Of a stretch of DNA of 64,000 nucleotides, positions 26,388 through 35,310 are shown in pieces. The notes below the pieces were generated by a model, which worked only from the letters and a program-made list of their open reading frames with translations, was not told the origin of the DNA and ran no database searches. A program made the translations under genes and the position numbers. The stretch spans positions 1 through 64,000 of the forward strand of contig NZ_JBJHZZ010000011.1 in the NCBI RefSeq assembly GCF_045310675.1, in the 5' to 3' direction. Within the stretch, counting starts at the first letter, position 1. Each line of letters starts with the position of its first letter. The DNA is from Clostridium_AT stratigraminis. Lineage in GTDB: Bacteria > Bacillota > Clostridia > Clostridiales > Clostridiaceae.

Positions 26388-26681
26388 TTAGCCGCAGCTG
26401 CTGCCACTAGGACTGTATACATCAAAGAAGTCACCAAAAACTCCTTTTCTATGGATTATTTTTACATTATTAAAAACAAATGAGATATCTTTTTCAGCAA
26501 CAAATTTGATTCCATCAAGCTCAATAACATCATCATTTTCTGTTTGTTCATCCAGAACAACTCCAAAGGTTGGGCCGCCTCATCCAAAGCCTTTTATTGA
26601 CAATCTAACAGCAGATTTATCTCTTTTCTCTAAGTTTTGCTTAAGAGCTTCTTTAGCGGCGTCATCTATAATAACATTCAT
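26388..26681 (-). CDS. HesB/IscA-like protein with in-frame TGA, probable selenoprotein
   Basis: A 97-codon gene on the minus strand read through one TGA. It begins MNVIIDDAAKEALKQNLEKR, then VRLSIKGFG, codon 34 TGA (26580-26582), then GGPTFGVVLDEQTENDDVIE, and ends SPSGSSCG. In HesB/IscA-like relatives the residue at codon 34 is Cys within G-C-G-G-P, and selenocysteine versions of HesB-like proteins are known. A hairpin can form directly after the TGA (CAAC with GTTG, 7-base loop containing GG), as a bacterial SECIS should. AAGGAGGAG precedes ATG 26681. Alternative: a pseudogene by Cys-to-stop mutation. No sel genes are in the window. Confidence 0.75.
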
Positions 26682-26703
26682 GAGAACTCCTCCTTAAATT
26701 TAT

Positions 26704-26718
26704 TACCCCTCAGGGGTA
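26704..26718 (-). promoter_or_regulatory. CsoR/FrmR-type operator candidate
   Basis: Palindrome TACCCCTCAGGGGTA just downstream of the predicted transcription start of the HesB-like gene. TACCCC...GGGGTA is the typical half-site pattern for CsoR/CstR/RcnR-family repressors (copper, persulfide or metal sensing). Confidence 0.6.
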
Positions 26719-26730
26719 TATTATATTTTT

Positions 26731-26759
26731 AGTATATCCTTATATTTATAGTATGTCAA
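26731..26759 (-). promoter_or_regulatory. Sigma-A promoter of the HesB-like gene
   Basis: On the minus strand TTGACA (26754-26759), 17 bases, TATACT (26731-26736). Predicted start near 26724; the palindromic operator follows within about 10 bases. Confidence 0.8.
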
Positions 26760-27147
26760 ATATTTTTATAAAAGTTACTAGTAAATTTTATAAGCAGATA
26801 ACAACATAGAGAACTCTAAATAATAAGTTCATTATGAAAAAATTATAAATTTATTTTTAATATTTTTATTCATATTTTACATATATTTATGCATAAAATT
26901 TTATTTGTGCATTAAAAGATGTACATTTGTAAAAACTAATATGAATGATTTTAAATAGATTATGGTTCAAATCATAGTGTCACTTCTTTAATTTTAAGGT
27001 GAAAATTTTATTTACATAATATAAATATCAAAACAATTGCAGGATTTAAAATTTTATTTTCATTTTATATCATCTAAGGTGAAAATATTAAGAATTAATA
27101 TGGATTTTTATGAGAATACTTATACAGTTTTCTTAAAAATGAAGCTA
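26760..27147. other. AT-rich divergent region before the arc operon
   Basis: No open reading frame. It holds several related AT tracts of the form AAAATTTTATTT (near 26896, 27006 and 27048) and AAGGTGAAAAT (26996 and 27076). It also holds the loose inverted repeat ATGCATAAA...ATTTGTGCAT near 26889. These could be binding sites for an arginine-responsive regulator, but none matches the ARG-box consensus well. Confidence 0.45.
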
Positions 27148-27176
27148 TTGACAACGATTTTATGCTAATGTACTAT
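27148..27176 (+). promoter_or_regulatory. Sigma-A promoter of the arc operon
   Basis: TTGACA (27148-27153), 17 bases, TACTAT (27171-27176). Predicted start near 27183, about 53 bases ahead of the arcC start codon. Confidence 0.75.
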
Positions 27177-27235
27177 GAAAGTGCAAAATTGAAATAATAA
27201 AGAATATAGGAACATAGATATAGGAGGAGTCTTAG

Positions 27236-28183
27236 GTGAGAATTGTTTTAGCATTAGGTGGTAATGCACTTCAGGCAGATCCAAAGGACGCAAGTGCAGA
27301 ATCACAATTAAGAACTTGTAAGGAAACAGCAAAGTCCATCGTAGACCTTTTAGAGCAGGGACATACAGTAGCTGTAGTTCATGGAAATGGTCCACAGGTT
27401 GGTCAGATATTAAACTCAGTGGAAACAGGTCATAAAGCAAATAGCTCAAATGTGTTATTTCCCTTTGATGTATGTGGTTCTTTCTCTCAAGGCTACATAG
27501 GTTATCATCTTCAAAATGCAATTAGAGGGGAACTTCATAGGAGAAATATAAATAAAAATGTAGGTACTGTTGTTACTCAAGTTGTTGTAGATAAAAATGA
27601 TCCTGGCTTTCAAAATCCTACAAAGCCAATAGGCTCCTTTTATACAAAAGAAGAAGCTTCTTCATTACAAGAGGAAAAAGGCTATGTAATGAAGGAGGAT
27701 GCTGGAAGAGGCTATAGAAGAGTAGTAGCATCTCCAAGGCCAATAGATGTAATAGAAAAAGATATAATTAAAGAGTTAGTTGATAATGGAACATTGACCA
27801 TATCCTGTGGAGGTGGTGGAATACCCGTAATTTTGGAAGATGATGAAGTTAAGGGAGTTCCAGCGGTTATTGATAAGGACTTTGCAGCAGAAAAATTAGC
27901 AGAAATACTTGATGCTGACGCACTTGTAATATTAACTGCAGTTGACAGGGTTGCAATAAACTTTAATAAACCAGATCAAAAGAGTCTTGAAGCAATGACA
28001 CTTGCAGAGGTAGATAAATACATAGAAGAAAAGCAATTTGCGCCTGGAAGCATGCTTCCAAAGGTAGAAGCTTGTAAAAAGTTTGTTCAATTTAATAAAA
28101 ATAAAATAGCAATTATTGCTTCATTAAAGATGGCAAAGGAAGCTTTAAAAGGTGCCTCAGGTACAAAAATAGTATCAGAATAA
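27236..28183 (+). CDS. arcC: Carbamate kinase
   Basis: Makes ATP from carbamoyl phosphate and ADP, the energy-yielding last step of the arginine deiminase pathway. 315 aa, usual length. Motifs: ALGGNALQ (start), VVHGNGPQVGQI, EKGYVMKEDAGRGYRRVVASP, SCGGGGIPV and FAPGSMLPKVEA. The start is GTG 27236 with TAGGAGGAG upstream. It is the first gene of arcC-arcA-arcB here, an order that differs from the common arcABC. Confidence 0.95.
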   Translation: MRIVLALGGNALQADPKDASAESQLRTCKETAKSIVDLLEQGHTVAVVHGNGPQVGQILNSVETGHKANSSNVLFPFDVCGSFSQGYIGYHLQNAIRGELHRRNINKNVGTVVTQVVVDKNDPGFQNPTKPIGSFYTKEEASSLQEEKGYVMKEDAGRGYRRVVASPRPIDVIEKDIIKELVDNGTLTISCGGGGIPVILEDDEVKGVPAVIDKDFAAEKLAEILDADALVILTAVDRVAINFNKPDQKSLEAMTLAEVDKYIEEKQFAPGSMLPKVEACKKFVQFNKNKIAIIASLKMAKEALKGASGTKIVSE

Positions 28184-28196
28184 AGAGGGGATAGAG

Positions 28197-29399
28197 ATGG
28201 AAAGAAAAATTAAGGTATACTCTGAAATAGGTAATCTTAAGACAGTACTTCTGCATAGGCCGGGAGGAGAAATTGAAAATTTGATTCCAGAGCACTTATC
28301 AAGACTTTTATTTGATGATATTCCATTTTTAAAGGTGGCAAGAAATGAACACGACAATTTTGCAAAAGTGCTTACCGAAAATGGAGTAGAAGTGTTATAT
28401 CTTGAAAAATTGGCGGCACAAGCTATTAAGGATTATGAAATCAAGGAAATGTTTTTAGATGAAGTAATACAAGAAAGTCAAATTAGTGACACAGCAATAG
28501 CTAAGACCTTAAAGGATTATTTTAGAGCTTTGCCTCAAAAAGAGATGATTGATAAGGTTATGGCAGGTACTAGAAAGAAGGAAATCGGGCTTAGTGAGGA
28601 AAATGACGATTACCCTTTTATAATGGAACCTATGCCGAATTTATACTTTACAAGAGATCCATTTGCTGCAATGGGAAGAGGAATAACCTTAAATCACATG
28701 AGAAATCATATAAGGCACAGAGAAACTATATTTGGGAAGTATATTTTTAAATATCATCCAGATTTTAAAGATTCAAATATACCCCTTTGGTATAACAGGG
28801 ACGATAATTACAGCATAGAAGGCGGAGATGAATTGATTCTTTCCGATGAGGTTATTGCTATAGGCTGCAGTGAAAGAACAAGTGCAGAGGCAATAATACA
28901 GGTTGCTAAAAGACTATTTGAAGAAAATGAAACCTTTAAAACAGTATTAATGTTCAACATTCCTAAATCTAGGGCATTTATGCATTTAGATACTGTGTTT
29001 ACAATGATAGATTATGATAAGTTCACTGTACATGAAGGGATAGAAGGAAACTTAAAGGTTACTGCTATTAGTTATAATTATAAAAACAAAGAGCTTATAA
29101 TGGAAGAAGAAGAGGACAGTCTTGAAAGAATACTATCTAAGCATTTAAAAAAGGATATTACACTTATACGCTGCGGCGGTGGAGATAGAGTCATTTCAAG
29201 AAGAGAACAGTGGAATGATGGGTCAAATACTCTTGCTATATCACCAGGAACAGTTATAACTTACGAAAGAAATTATATTACTAATGAAATATTGGATAAA
29301 TATAATGTAAATGTTATATCTATTCCTTCAGGGGAACTAAGCCGTGGAAGAGGGGGCCCTAGATGTATGTCTATGCCTTTTGTCAGAGATAAAATTTAA
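28197..29399 (+). CDS. arcA: Arginine deiminase
   Basis: Hydrolyses arginine to citrulline and ammonia. 400 aa. Conserved motifs: LHRPGGEIENL, PNLYFTRDPFA, the ERTS motif in GCSERTSAEA, the His-bearing FMHLDTVFTMID, and the catalytic Cys near the C-terminus in GGPRCMSMP. It lies 13 bases after arcC with AGAGGGGATAG as ribosome site. The pathway uses arginine as an anaerobic energy source and raises pH. Confidence 0.96.
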   Translation: MERKIKVYSEIGNLKTVLLHRPGGEIENLIPEHLSRLLFDDIPFLKVARNEHDNFAKVLTENGVEVLYLEKLAAQAIKDYEIKEMFLDEVIQESQISDTAIAKTLKDYFRALPQKEMIDKVMAGTRKKEIGLSEENDDYPFIMEPMPNLYFTRDPFAAMGRGITLNHMRNHIRHRETIFGKYIFKYHPDFKDSNIPLWYNRDDNYSIEGGDELILSDEVIAIGCSERTSAEAIIQVAKRLFEENETFKTVLMFNIPKSRAFMHLDTVFTMIDYDKFTVHEGIEGNLKVTAISYNYKNKELIMEEEEDSLERILSKHLKKDITLIRCGGGDRVISRREQWNDGSNTLAISPGTVITYERNYITNEILDKYNVNVISIPSGELSRGRGGPRCMSMPFVRDKI

Positions 29400-29461
29400 T
29401 ATATCCTTTAGAATAAAATAATACTAAAAACTAACTATGATTAAATAAAGGAGAGAAAGAT

Positions 29462-30460
29462 ATGTATAATTTAAGAAACAGAAGTTTTTTAACACTAATG
29501 GACTTTTCACCAAAGGAAATAAACTACATGCTAGATTTAGCAAGGGATTTAAAAAGAGCTAAATATGCAGGAACTGAGCAGCCAAAATTAAAAGGTAAGA
29601 ATATAGTTTTATTATTTGAAAAAGATTCTACTAGAACTAGATGTGCATTTGAAGTTGCAGCATTAGATCAAGGGGCACATGTAACTTACCTAGGGCCAAC
29701 AGGAAGCCAAATGGGAAAGAAGGAATCCATACCTGATACAGCAAGAGTTCTTGGAAGAATGTATGATGGTATTGAATATAGAGGCTTTGCTCAATCTACT
29801 GTAGAAGATTTAGCAAAGTATTCCGGAGTACCTGTTTGGAATGGATTAACCGATGCTGATCATCCAACTCAAGTTCTAGCAGATTTTTTAACCATTCAAG
29901 AACATCTTGAAAAGCCACTTAATAAAGTAGTATTTGTTTATTCAGGTGATGGAAGAAATAATGTTGCCAATGCACTTATGATAGGTGCTGCTAAAATGGG
30001 TATGGATTTTAGAATGTTATCTCCAAGGGAATTATTCCCAGGCGAAGAATTACTTTCTAAGTGCCTAGAAGTAGCAAAAGAAACGGGAGCAAAAATTACC
30101 TGCACAGATAATATAGCAGAAGGAGTAAAGGGAGCAGATGTTATTTATACTGACGTTTGGGTATCCATGGGTGAACCTGATGAGGTTTGGGAAAGCAGAA
30201 TAAAACTTTTAAAGCCTTTCCAAGTAAACATGGAAATGTTAAAGCTTACAGGTAACGAAAAAGTTTTATTTGAACATTGTCTTCCAGCCTTCCATGACTT
30301 AAAAACTAAGGTTGGTAAAGATATAAATGAAAAATTTGGATTAACAGCAATGGAAGTTACTGATGAAGTATTTGAAAGCAAGCATTCAGTTGTATTTGAC
30401 CAAGCAGAAAACAGAATGCATACTATTAAGGCTGTAATGGTTGCTACACTTGGAGCATAA
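29462..30460 (+). CDS. arcB: Ornithine carbamoyltransferase, catabolic context
   Basis: Converts citrulline and phosphate to ornithine and carbamoyl phosphate in the deiminase pathway (or the reverse in arginine synthesis). 332 aa. The carbamoyl phosphate loop is STRTRCAFEVA; HPTQ is in DADHPTQVLADF; ornithine-side motifs are WVSMGEP and EHCLPAFHD. The location after arcC and arcA argues for the catabolic enzyme. The gene ends at a terminator (30476-30506). Confidence 0.95.
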   Translation: MYNLRNRSFLTLMDFSPKEINYMLDLARDLKRAKYAGTEQPKLKGKNIVLLFEKDSTRTRCAFEVAALDQGAHVTYLGPTGSQMGKKESIPDTARVLGRMYDGIEYRGFAQSTVEDLAKYSGVPVWNGLTDADHPTQVLADFLTIQEHLEKPLNKVVFVYSGDGRNNVANALMIGAAKMGMDFRMLSPRELFPGEELLSKCLEVAKETGAKITCTDNIAEGVKGADVIYTDVWVSMGEPDEVWESRIKLLKPFQVNMEMLKLTGNEKVLFEHCLPAFHDLKTKVGKDINEKFGLTAMEVTDEVFESKHSVVFDQAENRMHTIKAVMVATLGA

Positions 30461-30475
30461 GAATATTTACTTAAG

Positions 30476-30506
30476 AACCTCTGATAGTTATTCAGAGGTT
30501 TTTTTA
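30476..30506 (+). terminator. Terminator of the arc operon
   Basis: Stem AACCTCTGA (30476-30484) with TCAGAGGTT (30492-30500) and a run of T. Confidence 0.9.
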
Positions 30507-30640
30507 TGTTCTTAAAATTAACACTTTACATTTTATTTAAAATTTATTTTCATTATTTTTATAAATATTATTAAGAAATGTAGATTTTTATCGAAATATA
30601 ATATAATAAGCAAAAATAGAATGTAATCAGGGGGACAAAA

Positions 30641-32641
30641 ATGAGAAAAAGAACTTTAAAAAAACAGCTGATAACAGTAATGCTGTTAGTAATACTGTTT
30701 CCAGTTGCATTAATTTCAATTATAAATTCTTATAGTTCTGAAAAAGCCTTAAATACTCAATTTAAAGATACTTTAACTGATAATGTTAATTGGACTGATG
30801 AGGTAATAAAATCACAAAATAAGTCAAACATTGAACTAACAGATATGCTGTCGCAGGATCCTAATGTACAAAATATATATAAAAGCGCAGATTCACAGAA
30901 ATGGCTTTCAAATACTTTTGATTCCTATCTTTCTGCCCATAAGGATATACAAAGTGTATATTATGGGTTAAAAGATAAGAGAATGCTTATAAAGCCTCAG
31001 CAACCATTGGGAGAAGACTTTGATCCAAGAACCAGGCCATGGTATACTGAAGCTATAAGTAATATTGGACAAGTTATAATTACTGATCCCTATGAAGATG
31101 CAAATCAAAAGGGTGTGTATGACATTACCTTCGCAAAGGCTGTTAAGGATACTGAAACGGGAGAGGTAATTGGAGTAGTAGCTATTGATATTAAACTTCA
31201 AACTATAGCTAGTTCCATTTCTAATTATAAAATAGGACAAAATGGTTACCTTGCTGTTATAGATAAAACAGGCTCAATTATAGCACATAAAGATGACAAA
31301 ATGTTAGGGAAAACCTCAAAAGATGAAAAATGGATAGATGAAATTATATCTTCCAAAGATTCTAATGGAGAATATAATATAAATGGACAAAAGTTCATTT
31401 CATATAAGATACAAGATAAGCAAACAGGCTGGAGAATATTAGGACTTGTACCTAAGAGCGAGATAACCTCTGAAGTTTATAGTCAAAGATACCTAGCAGC
31501 AGGAATTGGAGCAATTTTTTTGTTAATAGCTTTTATTGTAGGTTTATTAGTATCTAATTCTATTACAAGCTCTATAGCAAGATTAGTTAATGTACTTAAT
31601 AAAGTAAAAGAAGGAGATTATACTGTAGCTATTGAAAAACATAAAAATGTAAATTATGAGGTTGGAGTAATAACTGAAGCGGTTGACATTGTATTGAAAG
31701 ATATTGTTAATATACTTAAAAATATTTTAACAACATCTAAGAATATTAAAGAGTCTTCGGAAGCTTTAGTAGCTGTAACAGAGGAGTCAAATTCAGTAGG
31801 CGAGGAAGTATCAAGAGCAGTGCAGCAAATTGCAGGAGGAGCCTCCCAACAGGCAGAAAGCCTTGATGAAAGCTCCACTATAGTTAGTGAACTTGGTGAG
31901 AAGGTAATTAACGCCAGAGATAACAGCAGCAATATGATGACAGCATCCGCAAATGTAAGAGAGGCTACAAAAGAAGGAACACATATTGTTGAAAACCTAA
32001 AGGAAACTTTCGAGGAAGCTTCAAAGGCAAATAAAGAGCTTCAAGTTCAAATCGAAGATTTAGCAAATAAATCTAATAGAATTGGTGCAATAACTGATAC
32101 AATAAAATCTATAACAGAACAAACAAGTCTTTTATCCTTAAATGCTAGCATAGAGGCAGCTAGAGCAGGGGAAGCGGGCAGAGGCTTTGCAGTTGTTGCT
32201 GATGAGGTAAGAAAACTAGCAGATCAATCAGCTGATTCAGCACTTGAAATTAACAATGTTATTACTGAAATAAAGAATAGTGTTGCAATAGTACTTGAAA
32301 GAATAGAACAATCTATTACATTAAATGATAAATCAGAAGAAAAAGTTATAGTTACAAGTTCAAGCTTTAATAAAATTGAAAAAGCAGTACAGGAGCTTGA
32401 ACAAAATATTAAGATAGTTGATAATACACTTGAAGGAATTAGCGGTAATACAGATAAGGTATTCCAATCTATTACAGAAGTAGCTGCAGTTGCAGAAGAA
32501 ACAGCGGCCACAGCTGAGGAGGTAAGTGCTTCCTCTGAAGAACAATCTGCAGGACTCCATGAAGTCGTAGTATCAGCAGAGCAATTAAACGTACTTTCTG
32601 AAAAACTAGATGAGATGGTTAAGAAATTCAAAATAGAATAG
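30641..32641 (+). CDS. Methyl-accepting chemotaxis protein with dCACHE sensor
   Basis: Transmembrane chemoreceptor, 666 aa. Transmembrane helix 1 is about residues 10-30, an extracellular dCACHE domain about 35-275, helix 2 about 281-303, HAMP about 304-356, and the cytoplasmic signalling domain to the end, with the hairpin tip ITEQTSLLSLNASIEAARAGEAGRGFAVVADEVRKLA read in parts. In the sensor, R132-P-W134-Y135 followed by Y151 and D183 resembles the amino-acid-binding motif of dCACHE_AA receptors. Position directly after the arginine deiminase operon suggests an amino acid ligand, perhaps arginine. It is separated by a terminator, so it has its own promoter. Confidence 0.92.
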   Translation: MRKRTLKKQLITVMLLVILFPVALISIINSYSSEKALNTQFKDTLTDNVNWTDEVIKSQNKSNIELTDMLSQDPNVQNIYKSADSQKWLSNTFDSYLSAHKDIQSVYYGLKDKRMLIKPQQPLGEDFDPRTRPWYTEAISNIGQVIITDPYEDANQKGVYDITFAKAVKDTETGEVIGVVAIDIKLQTIASSISNYKIGQNGYLAVIDKTGSIIAHKDDKMLGKTSKDEKWIDEIISSKDSNGEYNINGQKFISYKIQDKQTGWRILGLVPKSEITSEVYSQRYLAAGIGAIFLLIAFIVGLLVSNSITSSIARLVNVLNKVKEGDYTVAIEKHKNVNYEVGVITEAVDIVLKDIVNILKNILTTSKNIKESSEALVAVTEESNSVGEEVSRAVQQIAGGASQQAESLDESSTIVSELGEKVINARDNSSNMMTASANVREATKEGTHIVENLKETFEEASKANKELQVQIEDLANKSNRIGAITDTIKSITEQTSLLSLNASIEAARAGEAGRGFAVVADEVRKLADQSADSALEINNVITEIKNSVAIVLERIEQSITLNDKSEEKVIVTSSSFNKIEKAVQELEQNIKIVDNTLEGISGNTDKVFQSITEVAAVAEETAATAEEVSASSEEQSAGLHEVVVSAEQLNVLSEKLDEMVKKFKIE

Positions 32642-32665
32642 CAAAAACAGGATTTTTATAAAAAT

Positions 32666-32724
32666 AAAAGTACCTTGTAAGATTGAAACAGAAAATAATC
32701 TGTTTACTTACAAGGTACTTTTTT
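32666..32724 (+). terminator. Terminator of the chemoreceptor gene
   Basis: A perfect 16-bp stem (32666-32681 with 32707-32722) enclosing a second small stem AACAG/CTGTT, followed by T. Confidence 0.88.
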
Positions 32725-32831
32725 ATTTATTGGATTTTCATAAAGCTTCTACATTGGATTAAATTGTTCTTTAATTATACATAGACTATAATATTATATA
32801 TAAATTATAAGCTAAAAGGAGATGTTGGCAA

Positions 32832-33230
32832 ATGGATGAAATTCTAAAGAAACTAAAGCTAACAACACAAAGCCCAATTTTAATATTAAATGCTCCGGAT
32901 GAGTACATGAGTATAATTAAGGATATAGAATCGGAGGTTCATACAGAGATTAAGGGTAAATATAAATTTATTCAGTTGTTTTCAAAAAATATAGTGGAGG
33001 CTAAAGAACATATAGGGGATTGTATAGAGGCCTTAGATGGGGATGGATATCTATGGATTTGTTATCCTAAGGGAACTTCAAAAAAATACAAATCAGATCT
33101 AAATAGGGATACTACCCAGATAGTTACTGAAGAATACAATTTTCAAGGGGTAACCCTTGTATCAATTGATAATGATTGGTCTGCCTTTAGAATAAGAAAC
33201 AAAGATAATATAAAGACATCAAAAAAGTAA
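32832..33230 (+). CDS. DUF3052 family protein
   Basis: Small soluble protein, 132 aa, of the DUF3052 type. Features: LILNAPDEYMSII near the start, DGDGYLWICYPKGTSKKYKSDLNRDT in the middle (read in parts) and the aromatic VSIDNDWSAFRIR at the end. Function unknown; family members are short and often stand alone. It has its own ribosome site (AAAGGAGATG) and sits between two terminators, so it is monocistronic. Confidence 0.8.
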   Translation: MDEILKKLKLTTQSPILILNAPDEYMSIIKDIESEVHTEIKGKYKFIQLFSKNIVEAKEHIGDCIEALDGDGYLWICYPKGTSKKYKSDLNRDTTQIVTEEYNFQGVTLVSIDNDWSAFRIRNKDNIKTSKK

Positions 33231-33246
33231 ATTTAATTATATAAAA

Positions 33247-33273
33247 AAGAAGCAGGAGTTTCCTGCTTCTTTT
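33247..33273. terminator. Bidirectional terminator
   Basis: Stem AAGAAGCAGGA with TCCTGCTTCTT, loop GTT, flanked by A on the left and T on the right, between convergent genes. Confidence 0.9.
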
Positions 33274-33284
33274 AATATTATATA

Positions 33285-34823
33285 TTAAGCTACTTTATCA
33301 TTTTTCTTGGAACCAAATTTTCTAGTGTAACTGCCATGCATTAATATTGCAACAAGTCCAAAGAATATTGGTCCAGCTATTTGCCAGATTGTTGTTGCCA
33401 TATCGTGGTCTTGAATAGCAGGTTGTATTATTGAGAAGAAGTTAGCAAAACCAACTGTTAATGTAACTATTACTCCCCATATTAAAGCTGAGTTAAAGCT
33501 CTTATATACTTCGAATGGTTTTTCGATATCTTTATTCTTTTTGAAGTAAATAAATGCAATTGATAAGAACATGTAAGGAATAGTCATAGCTACGTTAGTC
33601 ATATTAACTAATATATCCCAGAACTTAGACATTGAGTTTCCACCGAAGGAAACTAGTAAAATCATTGCTACAACGATTATACATTGAACCCACATAGCAT
33701 TTACAGGCATTCCGTCTTCTTTTCTAGTATGACCTACTTTTCCAGGCCATAATTCATCTGGAGTACCATCAATTAATTGCTTAAGTGGAGAATAAGTTAA
33801 TGTAAAGAATGCTCCTGAAAGTGCTAAGAACATTGAAAGTCCTATATATCTAGCAACACCATGAGATAATGCTATAGATGTAGCTTCGCTTGCGCCAAAT
33901 ACATGACCTAGAGAATATCCTAAGTTAGACATTACTATATAACTTGCATTACCAAGTGTAACACCTTTAACTGACATTACAGCTGACCAGTTTGTAAATA
34001 CACCAACCATTAATATTAGTAAGGAGTATCCAACAGCTATAACTGCTGCAGCAAACATAACTCCCTTAGGGAAGGTCTTTTCTGGATTTTCTGTTTGGTC
34101 AACAAGACCACCAACTGCTTCAATACCGCCATAAGCAAATAATGCATAAACTACAAAAGCTAATGATGTGATTATGCTTCCAGCATATTTAGGGTTTGGA
34201 GTAGTAGTGAAAGATTTTAATCCTTCGATTGGCTGAGCAAGATGTCCGCCGCCTGCTATAAATACAACTATTGCACCAAGTAAAACAACAATGTTAATTA
34301 AAACAACTGCTGTACCACCAACAGAAGTTACTTTCTTTATTTTATCAACACCCTTTGTTGATACGAAAGTAACGATAATAAACCAAATGATACCCATAAT
34401 ACCTAATGTTTTAGGTCCAGTTAAACCTTGAATTCCAAGGAATGCCCAGTTCTGAGTTGTATCCATACCAAATATAGCATTTGATATTGGAACCCAGATA
34501 CCAGATGATACGTTAACCATCCATATTACATAGGAAGCAAACCACATGAATGTTCCTATGAAGGCGAACTTTGGTCCAACGGATTTTTCCATCCAAGAGT
34601 AAATTCCACCTTTTTCTTTTCTGAAAGCTGCACCGAACTCAGCCATCATTAATGCAAATGGTACGAAGAAAGTTATTCCTGATAGAATATACCATGGAAT
34701 TGCAGCATATCCCATTTTATAGAAAGATCTAGGGATATTGTTAAAACCGTAAACTGATGTAAATATCATTAGTACTAATGATACTAATGACAACTTTTTG
34801 GTAGCGTTTACATTAGAAGACAT
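33285..34823 (-). CDS. yjeM: APC amino acid permease, YjeM/GadC-like
   Basis: Amino acid transporter of the APC superfamily, 512 aa, about 12 transmembrane helices. The first helix reads SLVLMIFTSVYGFNNIPRSFY; the conserved helix 6 region is FVVYALFAYGGIEAVGGLVDQTENPEKTFPKG read in parts. The closest group by pattern is the glutamate/GABA-type YjeM family. Substrate unproven; an arginine/ornithine exchanger would be expected for the arc operon, but this protein does not look like ArcD and is 3 kb away. A perfect-spaced sigma-A promoter lies upstream. Confidence 0.87.
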   Translation of the reverse strand: MSSNVNATKKLSLVSLVLMIFTSVYGFNNIPRSFYKMGYAAIPWYILSGITFFVPFALMMAEFGAAFRKEKGGIYSWMEKSVGPKFAFIGTFMWFASYVIWMVNVSSGIWVPISNAIFGMDTTQNWAFLGIQGLTGPKTLGIMGIIWFIIVTFVSTKGVDKIKKVTSVGGTAVVLINIVVLLGAIVVFIAGGGHLAQPIEGLKSFTTTPNPKYAGSIITSLAFVVYALFAYGGIEAVGGLVDQTENPEKTFPKGVMFAAAVIAVGYSLLILMVGVFTNWSAVMSVKGVTLGNASYIVMSNLGYSLGHVFGASEATSIALSHGVARYIGLSMFLALSGAFFTLTYSPLKQLIDGTPDELWPGKVGHTRKEDGMPVNAMWVQCIIVVAMILLVSFGGNSMSKFWDILVNMTNVAMTIPYMFLSIAFIYFKKNKDIEKPFEVYKSFNSALIWGVIVTLTVGFANFFSIIQPAIQDHDMATTIWQIAGPIFFGLVAILMHGSYTRKFGSKKNDKVA

Positions 34824-34881
34824 ATAATTCTTCCCCCTTCGATTAATTATAATAATATCTTGAGCATCTAGCTCGATTTTT

Positions 34882-34910
34882 ATTATATACGCTATGTTTG
34901 ATTATTGCAA
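34882..34910 (-). promoter_or_regulatory. Sigma-A promoter of the APC permease gene
   Basis: On the minus strand TTGCAA (34905-34910), 17 bases, TATAAT (34882-34887). The leader after it holds a short hairpin with CGAGC...GCTC-like arms (34857-34875). Confidence 0.72.
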
Positions 34911-35310
34911 CAAAAAAATCTATATTTTTATGTTTTTCGATATTAACACTAGTTTCATTCTTCGGATTTTTAAAAATATTGCAATACAATTAAATAAATA
35001 TACCCAAAACTATGACATTTATTATAGCGTTTTTTGTTAAAAATGCAATATAAAATTCACAAATGCTCAAAAAAACATTTTGTTCTTTTTTTAGGGAAAT
35101 GAATACAATATCTAAATAATTTGGTATTAGAATTTAATAATACTTTACTGATCATATAGAAAAAGATAAATAAAATTAAAAATATATTCTGGTTAATGAA
35201 AGCGCAATATTTTCTATAAAATGAAACTAATTAGAATATTAGGACTATACTACTATAGATAATAGAGTTATAATTACTAAGTGAATTAAACTAAGGAAGG
35301 GTGTTTTTAT
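34911..35310. other. AT-rich divergent intergenic region
   Basis: 400 bases before the ridA gene. I see no open reading frame, no riboswitch core and no strong hairpin. The ribosome site of ridA is AAGGAAGGGTG at about 35293-35303. Confidence 0.5.

Noticed and set aside
26506..26697. Plus-strand 63-residue frame opposite the HesB-like gene
   Set aside because: It is the shadow of the minus-strand gene, which has the promoter, ribosome site and family motifs.
26760..27147. ArgR boxes before the arc operon
   Set aside because: Repeated AT tracts and a loose inverted repeat are present, but none matches the ARG-box consensus well enough to call.
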